Under the pieces are notes generated by a model. The model searched no databases and was not told the origin of the DNA. It was given only the letters and a program-made list of their open reading frames with translations. Both the position numbers and the translations under genes were made by a program. Positions 19,756 to 25,029 of a stretch of 25,029 nucleotides of DNA are shown here, in pieces. This DNA comes from a virus, in IMG/VR virus record IMGVR_UViG_3300006924_000154, positions 1-25,029 of that record; one strand, given 5' to 3'. Positions within the stretch are counted from its first letter, which is position 1, and each line of letters begins with the position of its first letter.

Positions 19756-22472
19756 TAGACAATAGTTGTTTGTGTGAAATTGTACTTAGTACCATACGCT
19801 GCACCTTGAGTATTTAGGTCAGCTACTGAACTATCCTCATTTACAACCTTAAATGCTGCGATAGTACCTTGAGAACGGACAATACCTATAAATGTACCAA
19901 GACATCTAAACGCAACACCCCCTTGTGCTGAGTAACTAGATTTGTTTTCCGTATCTAACGCAACGCCATTTCGGTATAATGTAATAGTACCGCTTGAGCC
20001 GTTTGTTACTCTAAAGCAATACACCGCAGGTGTGTCTAGTGCGCTATCGTTTAAAAGTGGATCAGAGCCGCTTGAGTAAACGTCATTTTGATAGCGAACA
20101 TAACCTAAGTCGTCAAACCAACCAATCGACCTACTATCGCCACTCTTAGCTGACCCACCTAAAAGGTCAACTTTTTGGCCTGATGCTGCATTCCCTACAA
20201 ACCAAAAGTTGAAGCCTGTTTCGTAAAATACTCTCATTGGGTAGGTAAAGAATAGATAATCTGAGTTAAGGCTGAAGGTAGGTTGGTTATTGTAGGCAGC
20301 ATCTGAAGCCGTGTAGCTTGGCTGCAAAGACCCCGATGTTTGATAGAGGTCGTTTCCTATTGGCCCTTGATCTTGAATAGCACTAACAGAGCCGCCTGAC
20401 TCTGTAAGGTTATCGCCTGAGATGTCTACTTCTGTAGCAGATGTCGCGCTTGCGCTTATGTTCACAGCAGCAGGATAAGACCCTACTACCGAACCATTCA
20501 CAGTCAATTGAATATCTGGCAACACTAACGTGCCACCACTTGCAACAGTGTTTGTGTAACTGTTGTCTGAGTTTTCGACATTTGCATCAGGCGCTAGAAC
20601 CGTGTCAGTGACTGTGGCTTTTACTGAGTTACTTGATAAAACTGAGCCAAGAGTATTAACCACATTGACAGTTGAATCAGCGACATTGTAAACTCCTGAA
20701 CCCTCTGCTGTTACGGTTGCGCTTGCAATCAAAGTACCGTCACTCTGGTTAATGTTAATGGTTGCATCTGCAATGATAATATCCTCGCTCACATTGCTAG
20801 GAATTAACTCAGACTTCAGAACTGCGTTTAAAGTGTTTTTAATCACAGCAGTAGCATCAGGAGCAGTAATAGTTGATGCATCAGTAGCTAAGACGTTTGT
20901 AGTAGATAATGTAGACCCGTCCGTATTGTCTAAAGTAATAACGCTGTCGGGGATTCTAAAATGCGCACCTTGTTTTGAACCTATTAATGTGCTTCCACTT
21001 GATTGCCTTACCTGAATGTTTAAGGTTGCGCCCGAAGCTACATTGTCGAAAAATACACTATTTACATTGACAGTGCCATCTGCCGATAAACTACAAACGA
21101 CATTTACAACAGAAGCCTGAGTAAACGTACTCCCATCGCTGTCTGTGACTGTAATGTCAGGAAGCGTAAGCGTTCCTCCACTTGCCACAGTATTGGTGTA
21201 GCTACTGTCGCTATTTTCTACCGTAGCATCTGCTGAAGGCGTGCAAAGTACGTTTTGGACACTAGGTACAGAAGACGTTGAACCATCCGAATCTGTAACT
21301 GTAATATCAGGCAAGACTAAAGTACCTCCACTTGCAACAGTATTTGTATAACTACTGTCGGAATTTTCTACCGTAGCATCTGCTGCAGGTGAACAAACTA
21401 CATCTTTAACACTAGGAACGCTTGAAATAGAGCCATCGCTATCTGTCACATTAATGTCTGGCAGTACTAAAGTACCTCCACTTGCTACTGTGTTTGAATA
21501 ACTAGTGTCGCTATTTTCTACTGTTGCGTCTGATGCTGGTGAACAAACTACGTCTTGAACACTAGGTACAGAAGAAGTCGAACCATCTGAATCTGTAACT
21601 GTAATATCAGGCAGAACCAAAGTAGCTCCACTTGCTACTGTATTAGTATAGCTTGAATCTGAGTTCTCAACAAAGCCACTACCGCCACCACCGCTAACAG
21701 TGTAAGAAGAGCCTGCGTCAACCATTGTAATCAGATTGCCGTTACTGTCTAGGATAAACACTTGAGGACATACACGAGTTGATGCAGTATCAGAGCAATC
21801 AAAATCAACCATGATAGGAAGATTAATAGTCACCTCAATTCCTGAAAGCGTTCTCTGAAAGATTCCTTGAGCTTCATTGCCTCCTAAATCGCCACCTCCG
21901 ATAGTAAGCTTTGCATGGTTTGTCGTTTCAATAACACCAAAATCACCAGTCCTTTTATTCGCTTCTAGTTCTACAAGAAATAAATTAACAAGAGTCAGGA
22001 CAGGATTTACAATCTCTTCATACATCTGTTCTGTGTCTCTCGACCAGTCATCTGTATTCGCAAAGAAAAGCCTGACTTGACCTTCGCTTTCAATTTTACT
22101 GTCCAAATCTGAAGGCCGTGTCCGTTGCTGGTTTTCAAGCATCCAGATCAAAGGCATGATGTCCAAGTCTTGAGGATCTGAAAGTTCTGTTAAAACAGCT
22201 TGATATTTGCCATGTTTGAAAGTAGGATTCCTTAGAGCAAAAATACCTGTAGTCGGTTGGACTGCTCCTTCAAGAATTAAGTATTCGTCTTGAACAAAGC
22301 TTTCAACAACATATTGAACGCTACCAATTTCAAGCTCAGAGAGCGTGTTTAAATATTGAGTATTAGAACAATATACTTTCCAGTTTGAGCCAGAAGCTTC
22401 AACTGAATCAATTTTCAAGGTCACTGACATTGAAGCAATAACCTCTCGAAGCAGTGTTGATACTTGTAGCAT
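19755..22472 (-). CDS. Large virion protein with tandem repeats and LamG-like C-terminus, 905 aa
   Basis: ATG at 22470-22472, 1 nt after the stop of the connector-like gene; an ATG at residue 15 (MSVTLKID) is an alternative. Domains: residues 15-230 are a beta-rich structural domain near the head-tail junction; 268-467 hold four tandem 50-residue repeats built on 'VENSDSSYTNTVASG', 'LPDITVTDSDGS' and a conserved 'VVCSP' Cys; 470-640 have degenerate beta repeats; a fifth diverged copy begins at about 632; 690-905 look like a concanavalin/LamG-type jelly roll ('FSLNSDYLFFTYPM', 'TITLYRNGVALD'). It is probably a neck or tail appendage that binds cell-surface glycans. The N-terminal part may join the virion. 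Confidence 0.7.
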   Translation of the reverse strand: MLQVSTLLREVIASMSVTLKIDSVEASGSNWKVYCSNTQYLNTLSELEIGSVQYVVESFVQDEYLILEGAVQPTTGIFALRNPTFKHGKYQAVLTELSDPQDLDIMPLIWMLENQQRTRPSDLDSKIESEGQVRLFFANTDDWSRDTEQMYEEIVNPVLTLVNLFLVELEANKRTGDFGVIETTNHAKLTIGGGDLGGNEAQGIFQRTLSGIEVTINLPIMVDFDCSDTASTRVCPQVFILDSNGNLITMVDAGSSYTVSGGGGSGFVENSDSSYTNTVASGATLVLPDITVTDSDGSTSSVPSVQDVVCSPASDATVENSDTSYSNTVASGGTLVLPDINVTDSDGSISSVPSVKDVVCSPAADATVENSDSSYTNTVASGGTLVLPDITVTDSDGSTSSVPSVQNVLCTPSADATVENSDSSYTNTVASGGTLTLPDITVTDSDGSTFTQASVVNVVCSLSADGTVNVNSVFFDNVASGATLNIQVRQSSGSTLIGSKQGAHFRIPDSVITLDNTDGSTLSTTNVLATDASTITAPDATAVIKNTLNAVLKSELIPSNVSEDIIIADATININQSDGTLIASATVTAEGSGVYNVADSTVNVVNTLGSVLSSNSVKATVTDTVLAPDANVENSDNSYTNTVASGGTLVLPDIQLTVNGSVVGSYPAAVNISASATSATEVDISGDNLTESGGSVSAIQDQGPIGNDLYQTSGSLQPSYTASDAAYNNQPTFSLNSDYLFFTYPMRVFYETGFNFWFVGNAASGQKVDLLGGSAKSGDSRSIGWFDDLGYVRYQNDVYSSGSDPLLNDSALDTPAVYCFRVTNGSSGTITLYRNGVALDTENKSSYSAQGGVAFRCLGTFIGIVRSQGTIAAFKVVNEDSSVADLNTQGAAYGTKYNFTQTTIV
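21072..21671 (-). repeat. Four tandem 150-bp repeats inside the 905-aa virion gene
   Basis: Copies at 21522-21671, 21372-21521, 21222-21371 and 21072-21221, each exactly 150 bp (50 codons). The protein is highly conserved while synonymous sites differ, so the copies are old enough to drift but kept under selection. A fifth, partial copy starts at 20579 and runs leftward. Confidence 0.9.
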
Positions 22473-22473
22473 A

Positions 22474-22986
22474 CTAAATTGGACTTTGATATTCGAACTC
22501 TATTCCTTTAAAATCAGGATAAGTTACAGAGTCAGACAAAACAAAAGCTTGCAGCAAGCATATCGCTTCAACTCCTCTATTGTATAAAACGATTTCAAGT
22601 TTGTTAATTCCTTGAGCCGAAACTGCTGATTGATTTACTCCGTGACTACCTGAAGAGAAATTTCTTACTGGCTGGCCCGTTGTTACCTCTAAGTAGAAAA
22701 GATACATCAAAGCTCTTTTAATCCCCTCACAATACCAATTACGGTTATTGTTGTCAAAGTCAAAAGGAGTGAAAATATCAAGCCACTTAGCTGAAGCAGG
22801 TACAAGCGGATCACCAGCAAGATCATCAATTAAGTTCTGACCAAGGGTAGACCCAAAAATTTGTTTCAAATAGTGAAGCTCTTTCTCTGGAGATAGTATT
22901 GAAGCGATGGCAGCTTTTGTGTTTTGATCTTGTGCGAGTTTTAGATCTCCATTTAAGAAATCTGTTGTTGATAGTATCTGAGCCAT
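22474..22986 (-). CDS. Putative head-tail connector protein
   Basis: 170 aa, ATG at 22984-22986. Mostly helical with Trp/Tyr-rich patches ('WLDIFTPFDFDNNNRNWYCEGI'). Size, composition and position (capsid, small protein, this gene, virion protein, tail tube) fit the head-completion/adaptor proteins that sit under the portal, as in related Bacteroidota phages. First gene after an internal terminator, with a TAATTTTG box 4 nt before its ATG. No named motif. Confidence 0.5.
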   Translation of the reverse strand: MAQILSTTDFLNGDLKLAQDQNTKAAIASILSPEKELHYLKQIFGSTLGQNLIDDLAGDPLVPASAKWLDIFTPFDFDNNNRNWYCEGIKRALMYLFYLEVTTGQPVRNFSSGSHGVNQSAVSAQGINKLEIVLYNRGVEAICLLQAFVLSDSVTYPDFKGIEFEYQSPI

Positions 22987-22990
22987 GCAA

Positions 22991-22998
22991 CAAAATTA
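22991..22998 (-). promoter_or_regulatory. TAnnTTTG -7-like box after the capsid terminator
   Basis: Minus-strand TAATTTTG, then TTGC, then the ATG of the connector-like gene. It starts just 3 bases after the T run of the preceding terminator, so it would restart transcription exactly where it stops. Confidence 0.5.
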
Positions 22999-23001
22999 CA
23001 T

Positions 23002-23032
23002 AAAAAAAGCTCAACTGATTTCTCAGTCAAGC
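23002..23032 (-). terminator. Intrinsic terminator downstream of the capsid genes
   Basis: Minus-strand GCTTGACTGA/TCAGTTGAGC pairs fully over 10 bp (two G-U) around a GAAA tetraloop (stem 23023-23032 with 23009-23018), followed by seven T (23002-23008). Ends the prohead protease/capsid transcript. Confidence 0.88.
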
Positions 23033-23053
23033 CTTCCTTTTGAATCTTAGATT

Positions 23054-23242
23054 TTAGCTTTCTGGCTTTACCTTTGGCTTTGCCTTTGCTTTTGGTTTTT
23101 TTACTTCAACGAAATACTTAGCAACCTTCAAGCGCTTTACTAAAGAAGAAGCAAGCTGAAGTTCATATTCAGCTCGCTCTCCTTTTTTCTTGGTTGCGAA
23201 ATCTTCGGTGAACTCAATTTCAACCTTGTTTCGCGGCTTCAT
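23054..23242 (-). CDS. Small basic capsid-region protein, 62 aa
   Basis: ATG at 23240-23242, 1 nt after the capsid stop. Lys-rich; the last about 15 residues are Lys-Pro/Ala repeats (KKPKAKAKPKVKPES), a disordered tail that could bind DNA or pass along the capsid inner face. No family recognised. Confidence 0.65.
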   Translation of the reverse strand: MKPRNKVEIEFTEDFATKKKGERAEYELQLASSLVKRLKVAKYFVEVKKPKAKAKPKVKPES

Positions 23243-23243
23243 A

Positions 23244-24518
23244 TTATGTTGCTAGAGTAACCTTAGCGGCTGCAATATCAGTACACTTAAGGAAACCAGT
23301 CTGGTCAACATTGCGAAGAAGTAAAGCCTCGCGCTTGCGGCCTTTCAACGTCACTAAGTCCTTACCAAAATCAGTTCCAACATAACCTGTCATGATAGTT
23401 GTTCCCTCTACTTCGTAGATAGCTCCGTAGCGGCTGTCACCAATTACACAAGTATTGTTGGTAATGTTTGAATTTTCAATCACAACCATGTTCATGATTA
23501 CATTTCCTTGGTCATCTGCAAAAGGAGGCATGACATAGTTGTCATTAGCGTCCTTTGTTAATTGCATTGAAGTGATTTCTGAAATGTTCATCATTGCAAA
23601 GTTTGGAGAATACTTAGAGCCATAAGCTCCCATGATAGCCTCACGCATTTTCACAATTAGATCGTAAGTTGATGGACTTGCAATTCCAGAAGCTGCTGCT
23701 GTATAAGTTGGAGCTGTTGGATATAAGCCATCCATATCAGCACCACCGCCACCCATAGCAAGTTGGTTATCTTCTACAATAGCAATGTTTACGCTCAAGA
23801 ATTGGTTTATTTCTCTAGCGAAACGCTGACGATCGTAAATAGTTTCCTCACTTACAGGTATAGTGTCACCGATTTTCTTAAGCTCAAGAGTAAACTCTTC
23901 CCATGCAGCTGTTGATTCTGGAAAAGCAGTGCCTTCAGCTACCATAGTTGCAGCTCTAGCAGTAGTAGCAGCATCCCAGTCAGAGTAACGAATCACTCCA
24001 TTTGAATCTGCTCCTACTGGAATCACGGTAAACAAGTCACGAAGGGTAAGCTTCGAGTGAGCAAGTTGACCAATTGAATCCAAGCGCAATGCTCCTGTGC
24101 TGTTGGTAATTGAAGAAGCAGTCACATCGGTTTTGATTTCAAACTCAACTGAGCCTTTTTTCTCGCCAATCTCTTTCTTGAAGCTTTCAGCTTTCTCTTC
24201 GATAGCCACTTCAATTTCTGATTTTGGATTTGCACTAGAAGAAACAAGCTTCACGCTCATTGACTTCATTGCTTCACCTTGCTCCTTCATAGCTGCTTTG
24301 ATGGCTTTCATCTCTTCAGCACGAGCTTCATCTTTTTCACGGATGAGTTCTGCGATCTCCTCTTTTGAGGCTTTCTTTTCTACAAGCTCGCTTTGAGCTT
24401 TGATTTGCACTTCGATGAAGTCAGCCCAAAGTTCAGACTGTTCGTCAGCCGACTTTTTACCGAACTCCTCAGAAGTGATTCCTTTTTCCGTTAGGAAAGT
24501 TTCGAATTTCTTTTTCAC
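23244..24518 (-). CDS. Major capsid protein, HK97 fold
   Basis: 424 aa with a GTG start at 24516-24518, because no ATG lies near the front of the frame. Residues 1-120 are a charged helical delta/scaffold-like region, expected to be removed by the neighbouring protease. The HK97 core runs from about 135: 'LRDLFTVIPVGADSNGVIRY', 'EFTLELKKIGDTIPVSEE' and 'FLSVNIAIVEDNQLAMGGG' are the N-arm, E-loop and spine-helix patterns. It lies 7 nt after the protease stop and is followed by a terminator, so it can be produced in excess. Confidence 0.88.
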   Translation of the reverse strand: MKKKFETFLTEKGITSEEFGKKSADEQSELWADFIEVQIKAQSELVEKKASKEEIAELIREKDEARAEEMKAIKAAMKEQGEAMKSMSVKLVSSSANPKSEIEVAIEEKAESFKKEIGEKKGSVEFEIKTDVTASSITNSTGALRLDSIGQLAHSKLTLRDLFTVIPVGADSNGVIRYSDWDAATTARAATMVAEGTAFPESTAAWEEFTLELKKIGDTIPVSEETIYDRQRFAREINQFLSVNIAIVEDNQLAMGGGGADMDGLYPTAPTYTAAASGIASPSTYDLIVKMREAIMGAYGSKYSPNFAMMNISEITSMQLTKDANDNYVMPPFADDQGNVIMNMVVIENSNITNNTCVIGDSRYGAIYEVEGTTIMTGYVGTDFGKDLVTLKGRKREALLLRNVDQTGFLKCTDIAAAKVTLAT

Positions 24519-24525
24519 TTTGAAA

Positions 24526-25029
24526 TTATTTGATAAATGATAAAAATGTTGATTTCGGTTCGTCGGCTTGCTCTTTTTGAGTGTCTTTTAAAGACGGCTT
24601 TCGAAGTGCGAGTGACTTATAACTATGCAAAAGTTGCAAAAATTCTTGTTCTTTCACGGGATCTGCACTAGTTATTTTTTTCAAATCTGATAAAAAGAGG
24701 CTTGACTTTTCTTCTAATTCGTCAAGTATTTGCTTAACTTCTTCTTCAGATTTTGTTTCGTTTGGAGTTTCTGGATTCGCTCCGAAGGTTACAAAAGAGC
24801 CTTCATACAACTTTACCTCATTGAGCTTGTAGTAGCCTCCATGAGTTTTGATTGCTTCAACATCACTACCTGGATAGGCGGCAAGCAAAGCCTCAATCTT
24901 ACTTTCTTCGACAGATACAAATTCTGCTTTGTCCCATAAGTAGCGAAACCCGATAGAGTGTTCACGAATCACGCCTTCCTTATACATCTTCCAAGCGTCT
25001 TCGCCTTCTGAGTGAGTTCCAATAGTTGA
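24526..25029 (-). CDS. HK97-type prohead protease (partial, continues beyond right edge)
   Basis: The frame is open to the last base, so the apparent ATG at 24987 is internal. Visible residues begin STIGTHSEGEDAWKMYKEG, then 'VIREHSIGFR' with the catalytic Ser, and 'LNEVKLYEGSFVTFGANPET', the conserved C-terminal core of the U35 protease family. It cleaves the capsid scaffold region during maturation. The N-terminal part with the catalytic His lies outside the window. A charged C-terminal tail of about 80 residues follows the core. Confidence 0.85.
   Translation of the reverse strand, partial: STIGTHSEGEDAWKMYKEGVIREHSIGFRYLWDKAEFVSVEESKIEALLAAYPGSDVEAIKTHGGYYKLNEVKLYEGSFVTFGANPETPNETKSEEEVKQILDELEEKSSLFLSDLKKITSADPVKEQEFLQLLHSYKSLALRKPSLKDTQKEQADEPKSTFLSFIK

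Noticed and set aside
21072-21671. Regular direct repeats suggestive of CRISPR
   Set aside because: The repeats are 150 bp, contiguous, without spacers, and coding in frame.
24097-24396. 99-codon plus-strand frame inside the capsid gene
   Set aside because: Antisense shadow of the charged scaffold region, with low-complexity Ser/Phe content.

Overview
The window is a piece of a tailed (siphovirus-like) bacteriophage or prophage genome. It is A+T-rich and most likely infects a member of the Bacteroidota, probably a flavobacterium. The host call rests on several -7 elements of the Bacteroidota type (TAnnTTTG), the lack of Shine-Dalgarno sequences before genes, and virion proteins that resemble those of flavobacterial phages. 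Nearly every gene is on the minus strand, so functional order runs from high to low coordinates. There are no tRNAs, transposons or CRISPR arrays that I can see, and no gene-free stretch over 300 bases.

Right part (25029 to 18367), head and tail-tube genes: the end of an HK97-type prohead protease, a major capsid protein with an N-terminal scaffold-like region, a small basic protein, an intrinsic terminator, a putative head-tail connector, a 905-residue virion protein with four 50-residue tandem repeats and a LamG-like end, a small protein, a major tail (tube) protein and a 51-residue basic protein, closed by a terminator. A cassette at 16467-18251 interrupts the structural genes. It has a plus-strand metallophosphoesterase with a small partner, three small minus-strand genes under an early-type promoter, and a strongly structured leader. 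From 16413 leftward come tail completion, a chaperone-like protein, tape measure, three large tail-tip proteins, then a lysis cassette (TM/coiled-coil protein, M15-type endolysin, holin-like protein, two overlapping spanin-like genes), ending in a strong terminator at 5711-5744.

Left part (5649 to 1), early genes. A DnaA domain IV-only protein, a Rad52/Sak-like annealing protein and small proteins form one operon. The next operon, with overlapping genes throughout, encodes a MazG-like nucleotide pyrophosphohydrolase, a NodU/TobZ-type carbamoyltransferase, a P-loop kinase, a thymidylate-synthase homologue whose nucleobase-reading Asn is replaced by Asp (the hallmark of dCMP hydroxymethylases), and a dCMP deaminase. 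Together these predict replacement or modification of cytosine with 5-hydroxymethyl- and then 5-carbamoyloxymethyl-cytosine. At the left edge a gene starting at GTG 62 looks like the start of a RecE/DUF3799-type exonuclease that would pair with the annealing protein.

Regulation: four early-type promoters share a 16-bp palindrome (GTATAAAATTTTATAC and near copies) next to a TAnnTTTG box and are followed by A-rich leaders, three or four of which carry AAACAACGA or a close variant. A second class places TAnnTTTG exactly 4 nt before the ATG of first-in-block structural genes, which suggests leaderless late transcripts. The clearest biology here is the putative 5-carbamoyloxymethylcytosine operon and this two-class promoter arrangement.
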